Positions 8,500 to 16,084 of a stretch of 64,000 nt of DNA are shown here, one piece after another. Numbering within the stretch: the stretch's first letter is position 1; each line of letters starts with the position of its first letter. Origin of the DNA: Thalassotalea sp. Sam97 (GTDB lineage Bacteria > Pseudomonadota > Gammaproteobacteria > Enterobacterales > Alteromonadaceae); the NCBI RefSeq assembly GCF_041379765.1, contig NZ_CP166919.1, positions 2,232,001 to 2,296,000 of the forward strand. The letters run 5' to 3'. The notes beneath the pieces were generated by a model, which ran no database searches, was not told where the DNA came from, and saw only the letters and a program-made list of their open reading frames with translations. The translations under genes were made by a program, and so were the position numbers.

Positions 8500-9162
8500 A
8501 TGATTTCCAACCTACATATGAACTTTAGCCAACGTGTTGTTATCGATAGCAACCAACAACCTTGGCAACCAAGTCCCAAAAGTGGCGTTTGGCGCAAGCC
8601 TTTGGCTCGCGAAGACGCTGAGCAAGGCCATGCCACAAGCATCGTAAAATACGAACCCGGCGCATCATTTTCGGAGCACAACCACCCGCTTGGTGAAGAA
8701 ATATTTGTTCTTGATGGGGTGTTTTCCGACCATACCGGGGACTACCCTGCCGGCAGTTACATCCGCAATCCGAAAGGCTTTGTCCATGCCCCCTTTTCAA
8801 CACAAGGCTGTACCTTGTTTGTTAAGTTGCATCAATTTCAAGGGTCTGACACGGCTCAGGTTCGCATCAATACCACACGAACACCTTGGTTACCCGGGCA
8901 AGGTGGCTTAGAGGTGATGCCATTACACGAGCACCTTGGTGAACACGTTGCTTTGGTAAAATGGCCAGCCAATGAGCGTTTTGTGCCGCATCGTCACTGG
9001 GGCGGTGAAGAGATTTTGGTACTGTCTGGGGCGTTTAAAGATGAACACGGTAGCTACCCGCAAGGCACTTGGATCCGCAGTCCGCATTTGAGCATGCACC
9101 ACCCGTTCGTTGAAGAGCCAACCATCATTTGGGTTAAAACAGGTCACCTACCCTTCGATTGA
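8500..9162 (+). CDS. Tandem ChrR-type cupin protein
   Basis: The 220-residue protein contains two cupin domains of the kind found at the C-terminus of the anti-sigma factor ChrR. Domain 1 (about 25-110) has His60, His62, Glu66 or Glu67 and His96. Domain 2 (about 135-215) has His164, His166, Glu170 or Glu171 and His200 or His201. Each set is a normal metal-binding pattern. There is no N-terminal zinc anti-sigma domain and no ECF sigma gene beside it, so it is probably a stand-alone metal or thiol enzyme rather than an anti-sigma factor. An alternative start is Met7. Confidence 0.85.
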   Translation: MISNLHMNFSQRVVIDSNQQPWQPSPKSGVWRKPLAREDAEQGHATSIVKYEPGASFSEHNHPLGEEIFVLDGVFSDHTGDYPAGSYIRNPKGFVHAPFSTQGCTLFVKLHQFQGSDTAQVRINTTRTPWLPGQGGLEVMPLHEHLGEHVALVKWPANERFVPHRHWGGEEILVLSGAFKDEHGSYPQGTWIRSPHLSMHHPFVEEPTIIWVKTGHLPFD

Positions 9163-9210
9163 TTCTGCAATCTATCTAAAATGGGATGATATGATAGGTA
9201 TTGGCACCGG

Positions 9211-9801
9211 TTAGCGGTGCCATTTATCCCAATAAATTTTGCGGTCAAAACGCTTTGACAATCGCTTATTCAGCTCATAAAACGTGGTGACATCGTCTTT
9301 AAAACCACTGATACACTGCCAAGCAAAACGATGACAGTTATTGCGGATCAAATGATATGACTGATATTGGTATATCTGTTGACTCGCTCGCTCAGCGGTT
9401 AGCTCATCCGCAAGTGCTTCACCGTGAGAATCGCAGGCGACAAAAATATCTTGCCCTGAGCGCTCATGCAAAAAGCGTTCAGCGGAAATGGCTTTGATTA
9501 AACCGCTGCCGTGTAGCTCAACAATAATGTCATCATCGATCAAAATACCGGTATGATCGAGCACGTTCCCCAAGCCACAACATACTAACGCTCCTGGTCG
9601 CACCGTCGCCGGCATTTCGTTAACAAACACTTCACCAGGAAACTTGGCAACGCCACTGTCATGGTGGTCTAGTCTATCTCGCGTATGAGTGGTATCGAGT
9701 GCATGTCGCAAACCATCGTGGTTTTGACGATCGTCACTCAATTTTTTTATGGTGGCAACGCCGAGTATGGCAGCACCCGCCCAAAGTAACGGTAACGGCA
9801 T
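9211..9801 (-). CDS. LRAT/NlpC-P60-like protein
   Basis: The 196-residue protein has a short hydrophobic N-terminus (PLLWAGAAILGVATI) and then an LRAT-like domain. This begins at PGALVCCGLGN with His83 in DHTG, His97 in ELHG and the catalytic Cys156 in NNCHRFAW, the permuted Cys-His arrangement of the NlpC/P60-LRAT superfamily. Such proteins are thiol hydrolases or acyltransferases acting on peptides or lipids. The physiological substrate is unknown. It is divergent from alaA. Confidence 0.8.
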   Translation of the reverse strand: MPLPLLWAGAAILGVATIKKLSDDRQNHDGLRHALDTTHTRDRLDHHDSGVAKFPGEVFVNEMPATVRPGALVCCGLGNVLDHTGILIDDDIIVELHGSGLIKAISAERFLHERSGQDIFVACDSHGEALADELTAERASQQIYQYQSYHLIRNNCHRFAWQCISGFKDDVTTFYELNKRLSKRFDRKIYWDKWHR

Positions 9802-9978
9802 AATACCCTCCCCATCAACAACAACTGTTTATGTTATATACGAAAGTTGGGCGATTTTCGTTGAAAAATTGTCAACAAGTGTTTCAATGGTGAATATTTC
9901 GTTATAACGTAAGGGTTGAAAACGAATTTATCGCAGTGGACGTAGCTGCTATAAGTAAGCAGCTACAAGTGAGTACCT

Positions 9979-11208
9979 ATGAGTGAATATCTAAAGTCGA
10001 ATAAATTATCGGGTGTCTGTTATGACATTCGTGGCCCCATCGCCCAAGAGGCAAAACGCCTAGAAGATGATGGGCATAAAATCCTCAAGCTCAACATTGG
10101 TAACCCTGCGCCATTTGGCTTTTTAGCCCCTGACGATATTTTACGTGATGTCATTCATAACTTGCCAACCGCACAAGGTTACAGTGAATCAAAAGGCATC
10201 TACTCGGCACGCGTTGCCGTGATGCAGTACTACCAACAATTTGGCATGAAAAACCTCAATGTTGAGCATGTTTTTATTGGCAATGGTGTCAGTGAATTGA
10301 TTGTTATGGCCATGCAAGGGTTATTAAACCACGGTGATGAAGTGCTGGTTCCAGCGCCAGATTACCCTCTTTGGACGGGGGCTGTGGCACTATCGGGCGG
10401 CACTGCAGTACATTATCAATGTGACCAACGTAACGCCTGGTACCCAAATCTAGACGATATGGCGGCTAAAATAAACCAGAAGACCCGAGCGATCGTGCTC
10501 ATTAACCCCAACAATCCAACGGGGGCCGTCTACCCCCCCAAGGTTTTGCACGCCATCATCGCCTTGGCAAGGCAGCATAATTTGATCATATTTTCCGATG
10601 AAATCTACGATAAAATTCTCTACGACGGTGCCGTGCATACGCCAACCGCCAGCCTAACCGAGGATGTGCTCGTGGTGACCATGGGTGGCCTGTCTAAAAA
10701 CTATCGTATTGCCGGGTTTCGTGCAGGCTGGATGATGTTGACAGGCCCTTTGCATAAAGCACAAAGTTATCTTGATGGTTTAGAAATGTTAGCGTCGATG
10801 CGGTTATGCGCTAATGTGCCCTGTCAACATGCAATACAAACTGCGCTCGGTGGTTATCAAAGCATTAACGAGCTGATCCAAGACGGCGGGCGTTTAAAAA
10901 AACAACGTGATATTGCCTATCAAATGATCAACGACATTGACGGCTTAAGTTGTCATCAAGCCGATGGGGCGATGTACCTGTTTGTCAAAGTCGATAGCGA
11001 CAAACTGGGTATCGTTGACGATCAACAAATGGTGCTCGATATATTACGACAAGAAAAGATCCTACTCGTGCAAGGTAGCGCCTTTAATTTACAAGATGGT
11101 ATCTACTTTCGCTTAGTTTTTTTACCTCATAGTGACGATCTTAAAGCGGCGATAAAACGCTTAGCCCATTTTTTCAGTCATTATCGACAAACGGGAACAG
11201 CAGAGTAA
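9979..11208 (+). CDS. alaA: Glutamate-pyruvate aminotransferase AlaA
   Basis: The 409-residue protein is a class I/II PLP-dependent aminotransferase of the AlaA (YfbQ) type, the main alanine-synthesising enzyme of E. coli. The N-terminal signature SGVCYDIRGPI, the loop INPNNPTGAV (175-184), SDEIYDKI (206-213) and the PLP-binding Lys240 in GGLSKNYRIAGFR are visible. The adjoining yfbR gene reproduces the E. coli yfbQR order. Confidence 0.94.
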   Translation: MSEYLKSNKLSGVCYDIRGPIAQEAKRLEDDGHKILKLNIGNPAPFGFLAPDDILRDVIHNLPTAQGYSESKGIYSARVAVMQYYQQFGMKNLNVEHVFIGNGVSELIVMAMQGLLNHGDEVLVPAPDYPLWTGAVALSGGTAVHYQCDQRNAWYPNLDDMAAKINQKTRAIVLINPNNPTGAVYPPKVLHAIIALARQHNLIIFSDEIYDKILYDGAVHTPTASLTEDVLVVTMGGLSKNYRIAGFRAGWMMLTGPLHKAQSYLDGLEMLASMRLCANVPCQHAIQTALGGYQSINELIQDGGRLKKQRDIAYQMINDIDGLSCHQADGAMYLFVKVDSDKLGIVDDQQMVLDILRQEKILLVQGSAFNLQDGIYFRLVFLPHSDDLKAAIKRLAHFFSHYRQTGTAE

Positions 11209-11215
11209 GCAACTT

Positions 11216-11824
11216 ATGACAGAACATACCGACAGTACCTTTTTGGCGTGGATGTTTCGCATGCCACTTATCAAACGCTGGGCATTAATGTATTGCGTAA
11301 AAACCGAAAACGTTGCCGAGCACTCGCATCAAGTTGCCGTTGTCGCGCACCTGTTAGCGGTGATCCGCAATAAAAAGTTTGCCGGTAACTTAAACGCCGA
11401 TCGCGCCGCCACCATCGCTTTGTATCATGAAGCCGCAGAAACGCGTTATGGTGATGTGGTGAGTCCCACCAAATACGCCAATAAACAGATCAGCCAAGAG
11501 TTTAAAAAAATCGAAGCCATTGCTGAACAAGAATGCTTAGCCACGTTGCCAAATGAATTGCAAGACATCTTTGCCGAGTTAATCGTGCAAAACAATGTCG
11601 ATGAAGAATACAAAGCCATCGTTAAAGCCGCAGATATTTTAGTCGCATACATCAAGGCCACTGACGAGCTGCATCATAACAATCAAGAGTTTAAACACGT
11701 AGAAGAAAAACTGCTCACTAAGCTCCAGCCACTTAAGCAAAACATGCCAGAAGTCGCCTACTTTATCGATATTTTTATTCCAGCGTGCACCGCAACCGTT
11801 GATAAATTATCACTCAACGACTAA
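11216..11824 (+). CDS. yfbR: YfbR-like 5'-deoxynucleotidase
   Basis: The 202-residue protein matches E. coli YfbR, an HD-domain phosphohydrolase that dephosphorylates deoxynucleoside 5'-monophosphates. Arg21-Trp22, His36 (AEHSHQVAVV) and Asp80 (TRYGDVVSPTKY) are kept. The central metal-binding doublet reads His71-Glu72 instead of His-Asp, which deviates from the textbook HD motif. The start lies 7 bases after the alaA stop, so the genes are cotranscribed. Activity should be conserved only if Glu can replace Asp as a metal ligand. Confidence 0.88.
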   Translation: MTEHTDSTFLAWMFRMPLIKRWALMYCVKTENVAEHSHQVAVVAHLLAVIRNKKFAGNLNADRAATIALYHEAAETRYGDVVSPTKYANKQISQEFKKIEAIAEQECLATLPNELQDIFAELIVQNNVDEEYKAIVKAADILVAYIKATDELHHNNQEFKHVEEKLLTKLQPLKQNMPEVAYFIDIFIPACTATVDKLSLND

Positions 11825-11927
11825 TGCCCATACTTGGATGTGTCGCTCTAAAAGATAGTCATTGTATTGCCAATCACTAAACCGCTATACTTTATACTCA
11901 GGATCGAAAGATCCTAAACACTATCGA

Positions 11928-12180
11928 CAAGGTGCTCTGGTGAAATCCATGAGCTGGTAGCAAAGATTTTTGCTATTAAGGGAATGTGGTGTAAAAGCGC
12001 GTATTGTAAGCGGCTTTGAGTCCACAACTGTTCCCGCAACTGTAAATAAGGACGCCTTTATAAACCACTGGAGCCAGGCTCTGGGAAGGGTAAAGGCGAG
12101 AAAGCCCCCCTGCTGACTATGCATAGTAACCATAGCAAGGGGTATTTCACTTTATAAGTCAGGATACCTGCCTTGCCAGA
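11928..12180 (+). ncRNA. Cobalamin riboswitch upstream of the B12 uptake operon
   Basis: Conserved blocks appear in order: GGGAATGTGGTG (11980-11991), CTGTTCCCGCAACTGTAA (12028-12045), CCACTGG and GGGAAGG, and the B12 box AGTCAGGATACCTGCC (12157-12172). These are the RF00174-type core elements that bind adenosylcobalamin and repress downstream genes. About 185 bases separate it from the ATPase gene. A hairpin CACTGCATT/AATGCAGTG (12236-12259) in that leader may form part of the expression platform. Confidence 0.93.
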
Positions 12181-12364
12181 TAACGAGATCCGTGCGGGTA
12201 ACACGAGCTGGTCGTATACATGCCATAAATCATCCCACTGCATTGGCCATAATGCAGTGTCTTGGTGTTGTCTGTTGACCAATTTTGTCACCTCTTAATT
12301 AACAGACAAGGTTTAATATCATTGAGATTAAATCTTTTATTGCGAAGCACCTTAAACAAACATT

Positions 12365-13171
12365 ATGGGTAAACCGTTACTGCGCTGTCAGCAACTGAGT
12401 TGGCAGGTTGACAACAAAACCATCCTCAGCGATATCAGCATCGACATTAACACCGGTGAGCGAGTCGCAATTATCGGCCCTAATGGTGCGGGTAAAACAT
12501 CGCTATTAAAAGTATTCGCAGGGTTAATTACACCAAGTGATGGTCAAATCGCTTGGCAAAACAAGGTTATGACTCAGCTGAGCGCTAAAGAGCGCGCCAA
12601 GCGTATTGCCATTGTCAGTCAACAGCAGCAAGCGCTGTTTGATTTAAACGGCCTAGACATCGTTAATATGGGACTTATTCCTCATAAAACGCTGTTTTCA
12701 AGCAATACCGAGCACGACAATCACCAAGTCCAGCAAGCATTAGCGCAAGTGGGTTTAGCCGACAAGCAATGGCAACCATTTAATACGCTATCTGGGGGCG
12801 AGCAGCAACGGCTGATGATTGCCAAAGCCATCGTCCAAAATGCACCGTTATTGCTACTCGACGAGCCAACCAACCACTTGGACGTGTATTATCAGCATCA
12901 AATTTTGCAACTTGCGGTATCACTGCAACGCACCGTGATAATGAGTCTGCATGACATCAACTTAGCCAGTGTATATTGCCAGCGTATCATCGTCATTAAT
13001 GGCGGGAAAATCGTCGCAGATGGCTCGGTAAACGAGGTACTTAATGCCGCGCTACTTGAGTCGGTTTTTCAGCTGCCGTGTCACCTGAGTCATCATAACG
13101 ATCGACCATTAGTGCACTTTGTACCCGCTGGCACCGCCATTGCACCGGAGTCTACACACCATGACCATTAA
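12365..13171 (+). CDS. btuD: B12 ABC importer ATP-binding protein
   Basis: The 268-residue protein has Walker A GPNGAGKTS (about residues 38-46), the Q-loop VSQQQ, the signature LSGGEQQRLMIA and Walker B LLLLDEPTNHLD followed by the H-loop His in MSLHDIN. Its closest relatives are the iron-siderophore, heme and B12 ATPases (FecE/HmuV/BtuD), which sequence alone separates poorly. The cobalamin riboswitch and the neighbours btuC-like permease, cobO and btuF support B12. It overlaps the permease gene by 11 bases. Confidence 0.87.
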   Translation: MGKPLLRCQQLSWQVDNKTILSDISIDINTGERVAIIGPNGAGKTSLLKVFAGLITPSDGQIAWQNKVMTQLSAKERAKRIAIVSQQQQALFDLNGLDIVNMGLIPHKTLFSSNTEHDNHQVQQALAQVGLADKQWQPFNTLSGGEQQRLMIAKAIVQNAPLLLLDEPTNHLDVYYQHQILQLAVSLQRTVIMSLHDINLASVYCQRIIVINGGKIVADGSVNEVLNAALLESVFQLPCHLSHHNDRPLVHFVPAGTAIAPESTHHDH

Positions 13172-14174
13172 GGCACGGAACACGACTCGGTTTTGGCGCA
13201 CTCAGGCATTTTTAGTGTGTCTTGGCGTTGCCCTATTAAGTCTATTTTTTGCCATGGGAACCGGTGTATCGGGAGTTTCATACCAACAACTGTTTGAGTG
13301 TTTAAACGGCTGTGACACGCCGCTGACGCAAACCATTTTATTTGATATTCGCTTACCGCGCGTGCTGACCGGCTTCCTCGCAGGCTTTGGCTTAGCCATG
13401 TCAGGGGCATTAATGCAGAACGTCACTCGCAACCCGCTCGCTGATCCGTACCTTTTTGGTCTTGTTGCTGGCGCAGGACTGGGTGCCACCTTAGCCACAT
13501 TACTGCCTGTCTCATGGCAGTTCTTGTCGATACCCGTCGCCGCCTTTTTGGGGGCGCTTGCCAGCATTACGGTTGTGTTAGTGTTACTGCGACAAGCGCA
13601 TTGGCATCGAGTTGAGCATTTGTTGCTCGCTGGCGTTGCCGTATCGTTTCTGTGCAGTGCCATAACCAGTTTTATTCTCTACATGGGCGATGCCTTTGCT
13701 GCCAATCGGGTTATCTTTTGGCTGATGGGTTCACTGGCCAATCACAACAAGTACGCTGTTGTCATCTTAGTTACGGTTATCGTCGTCAGCTTGCTGCTTT
13801 CTTTGGCTCTAGCAAGGCAACTCGATGCGTTATTGCTCAGTGATGAAAGTGCGCAAAGCTTAGGCGTTGATGTTAAGCGACTTCGCGTCATCATTCTGTT
13901 AAGTTGTGCGGCCATGTGCGCCGTAATTGTCGCCTTTTGTGGTGGTATCGGCTTTGTTGGTTTAATGATCCCGCATATCGTCCGCCACTTTTTTGCTAAG
14001 ACAACCGCGAAACTGATTATCTTCTCCGGCCTCATTGGCGGTAGCTTTTTGGTGTGGGTCGATGTTCTTGCTCGCACCCTACTCGATGGCCAAGAAATTC
14101 CCATAGGTGTGATCACATCATTGTTAGGGAGTGTCTTTTTCCTGATCTTACTAAGGCAAATGAAGTCGAATTAG
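13161..14174 (+). CDS. btuC: B12 ABC importer permease (FecCD family)
   Basis: The chosen start ATG at 13161 has GGAG 10 bases upstream and gives 337 residues, normal for BtuC. The frame also runs upstream to 13119, which I think is not used. The protein is strongly hydrophobic with about ten membrane helices. It shows FecCD landmarks: FDIRLPRVLTGFLAG near the start, SGALMQNVTRNPLADPY split around residues 85-100, the coupling-helix region around GVDVKRLR, and IGFVGLMIPHIVRH. It pairs with the upstream ATPase and with BtuF. Confidence 0.9.
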   Translation: MTIKARNTTRFWRTQAFLVCLGVALLSLFFAMGTGVSGVSYQQLFECLNGCDTPLTQTILFDIRLPRVLTGFLAGFGLAMSGALMQNVTRNPLADPYLFGLVAGAGLGATLATLLPVSWQFLSIPVAAFLGALASITVVLVLLRQAHWHRVEHLLLAGVAVSFLCSAITSFILYMGDAFAANRVIFWLMGSLANHNKYAVVILVTVIVVSLLLSLALARQLDALLLSDESAQSLGVDVKRLRVIILLSCAAMCAVIVAFCGGIGFVGLMIPHIVRHFFAKTTAKLIIFSGLIGGSFLVWVDVLARTLLDGQEIPIGVITSLLGSVFFLILLRQMKSN

Positions 14175-14227
14175 CCCATATGTAGCAATTTAACCGCATC
14201 TACCGATAACAAACGAGCAGCATAAAC

Positions 14228-14857
14228 ATGAATCAAGACAAAAAAAGCGATAGCCATAAACAGCAAATCAAACAAGAAAAGCACCAACAGCGTCAACAAC
14301 AATTAAAACAGCAAGTGGACGATGGCATCAACAAAGCAACCGCAGATAAAGGCTTGTTATTGGTGATCACCGGCAATGGTAAAGGCAAAAGCACCTCAGG
14401 CTTTGGTACCGTTGCTCGCGCCGTTGGCCACGGTTTAACCGCGTCGGTCACTCAATTTATCAAAGGCACTTGGGACTGTGGCGAGCGCAACTTACTGGAG
14501 CAACATGGTGTATCGTTTACTGTTATGGCAACAGGGTTTACCTGGGAAACACAAAACCGAGAAGCCGATATGATGGCGGCTGAACAAGCGTGGCAACAAG
14601 CCGCAAGAGATTTAGCAAACCCAGCTCTGGATGTGGTATTACTCGATGAAATCACCTACATGCTCAGCTACCACTACCTTGATATCGACGAAGTTATTAA
14701 CGCCATCAATAACCGCCCTGCACATCAACATGTGATTATCACCGGTCGTAACTGTCATCGTCGCTTAATGGACATGGCCGATACCGTCTCAGAAGTGCAA
14801 TCGGTAAAACATGCGTTTGACAGTGGCATAAAAGCACAACGCGGTATTGATTGGTAA
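14228..14857 (+). CDS. cobO: Cob(I)alamin adenosyltransferase (CobO/BtuR type)
   Basis: The 209-residue enzyme transfers the adenosyl group of ATP to cob(I)alamin, producing the riboswitch ligand. Its P-loop is GNGKGKSTSGFG (about residues 49-60), followed by VTQFIKGTWDCGER, the Walker B-like VVLLDEITYML and VIITGRNCHRRLMDMAD. The first 35 residues are Gln/Lys-rich and charged, as in many CobO proteins. It lies 53 bases after btuC and 9 bases before btuF. Confidence 0.94.
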   Translation: MNQDKKSDSHKQQIKQEKHQQRQQQLKQQVDDGINKATADKGLLLVITGNGKGKSTSGFGTVARAVGHGLTASVTQFIKGTWDCGERNLLEQHGVSFTVMATGFTWETQNREADMMAAEQAWQQAARDLANPALDVVLLDEITYMLSYHYLDIDEVINAINNRPAHQHVIITGRNCHRRLMDMADTVSEVQSVKHAFDSGIKAQRGIDW

Positions 14858-14866
14858 TTTAACGCT

Positions 14867-15811
14867 ATGTTCTGGGATAAAATACCAACAAGGTTGAAGC
14901 CGTGGCTGATCACCATATTAACAGCGTGGCTGTCTATGCTGTTGCCTTGGTCAGTTAATGCAAGCGACATCGACAAAAACCAGATCCGCAACATAGGGGA
15001 TAACAAATACCCGCAGCGCATTATTGCCCTCGCACCACACGTTGTTGAGCAACTGCATGATATTGGTGCTTATTCGCTGTTGGTTGCCACGGTCGAGCAT
15101 GCCGATCACCCAAGTAAAGCGAAGCAACTGCCACGTGTAGGCAATTACGCCAAACTCAATATCGAAAAAATCTTGCTGTTACAGCCAGATTTGGTCATAG
15201 CATGGCACAGTCAAGGCTTAGCCAACGACTTACAAACACTCAGCGAATACGGCATTAACGTGGTGTATTCAAACCCAAGAACGCTATCGGATATCAGTAA
15301 GGAATTGCGCTGGTTGGGCGAGCTAACGGGGTACCAGCAACAAGCAAACGTCCGTGCCAATGCCTTTGATGCCAAACTAGAACAAATTAAAAAGCGCTAT
15401 CAACACAAACCACCGATCCGCGTTTTTTATGAACTCTGGCCGCAGCCACTAACGACGATTGCAGGTAATGCCTGGTCACAACAACAACTGACAATATGTG
15501 GCGCTGAAAATCCGTTTGCACAGCTTGACAGCGACTACCCTCAAATTAGCCTCGAAAACGTTGTTAAAGCGAACCCGCAGGTGATTATCCAGCCGCTATC
15601 ATCTGGTCAAAACGTAAACAGTCAAACGCTTAGCAATCAGACTGATTGGCAACCATTTGCGGTGATTGATGCCGTGCGTCATCAACAAATCGTGCGACCA
15701 AATTCCGATAGGTTACATCGAATGAGCGTTCGCTTATTAGATGAGCTGGCGCTATTGTGTCAACAACTCGATACTGCGCGAGGGTTTTATCAAAGCCGGC
15801 GCGTTCGTTAA
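14867..15811 (+). CDS. btuF: Periplasmic cobalamin-binding protein
   Basis: The 314-residue protein starts with a basic region and a hydrophobic segment (residues 14-32) ending in NASD, a likely signal peptide. It has a class III periplasmic-binding fold: RIIALAPHVVEQLHDIGA at the first lobe, PRVGNYAKLNIEKILLLQPDLVIAWHSQ in the middle (split motifs), and NPQVIIQPLSSG in the second lobe. It would deliver B12 from the BtuB receptor to the BtuCD importer. It is the last gene of this riboswitch-led operon. Confidence 0.88.
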   Translation: MFWDKIPTRLKPWLITILTAWLSMLLPWSVNASDIDKNQIRNIGDNKYPQRIIALAPHVVEQLHDIGAYSLLVATVEHADHPSKAKQLPRVGNYAKLNIEKILLLQPDLVIAWHSQGLANDLQTLSEYGINVVYSNPRTLSDISKELRWLGELTGYQQQANVRANAFDAKLEQIKKRYQHKPPIRVFYELWPQPLTTIAGNAWSQQQLTICGAENPFAQLDSDYPQISLENVVKANPQVIIQPLSSGQNVNSQTLSNQTDWQPFAVIDAVRHQQIVRPNSDRLHRMSVRLLDELALLCQQLDTARGFYQSRRVR

Positions 15812-15889
15812 CACACCGACTATCGGTGATTATCAAAACGCAGATATGTCTGCATATTAATAAAAGTGTTAAAGCGTTTGGGTTACACC

Positions 15890-16074
15890 CGTAATAACCA
15901 AACAAAAAGGGAAACAGGTGATGTTGGCCGTGACTTGCTTAACAACGTCATGTCATTGCTAACCAGTCCTGTGCTGCCCCCGCAACGGTAATAGGCTTGC
16001 TCGCCAAGAACAGCAAAGCCTTAAGCCCGGAGACCGGCTTTAACGATATTTTCCAGGTGCGGCGGGCACCTGTT
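15890..16074 (+). ncRNA. Second cobalamin riboswitch, upstream of btuB
   Basis: Core blocks are GGGAAACAGGTG (15909-15920), CTGTGCTGCCCCCGCAACGG (from 15969) and the B12 box AGCCCGGAGACCGGC (16024-16038). CAGGTGC (16054-16060) can pair locally with GCACCTG (16066-16072), while AACAGGTG (15913-15920) can instead pair with CACCTGTT (16067-16074). The two pairings are mutually exclusive and end 2 bases before the GAGGA ribosome-binding site at about 16077, suggesting translational control. Confidence 0.92.
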
Positions 16075-16084
16075 GTGAGGAAAT

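Noticed and set aside
12365..13171. Heme or siderophore ABC ATPase
   Set aside because: Sequence alone permits it, but the cobalamin riboswitch, cobO and btuF in the same operon favour B12.
13202..13663. 153-codon minus-strand frame within the permease gene
   Set aside because: It is antisense to a well-supported transmembrane permease and its Thr/Arg/Ala-rich content is typical of the complement of hydrophobic codons.
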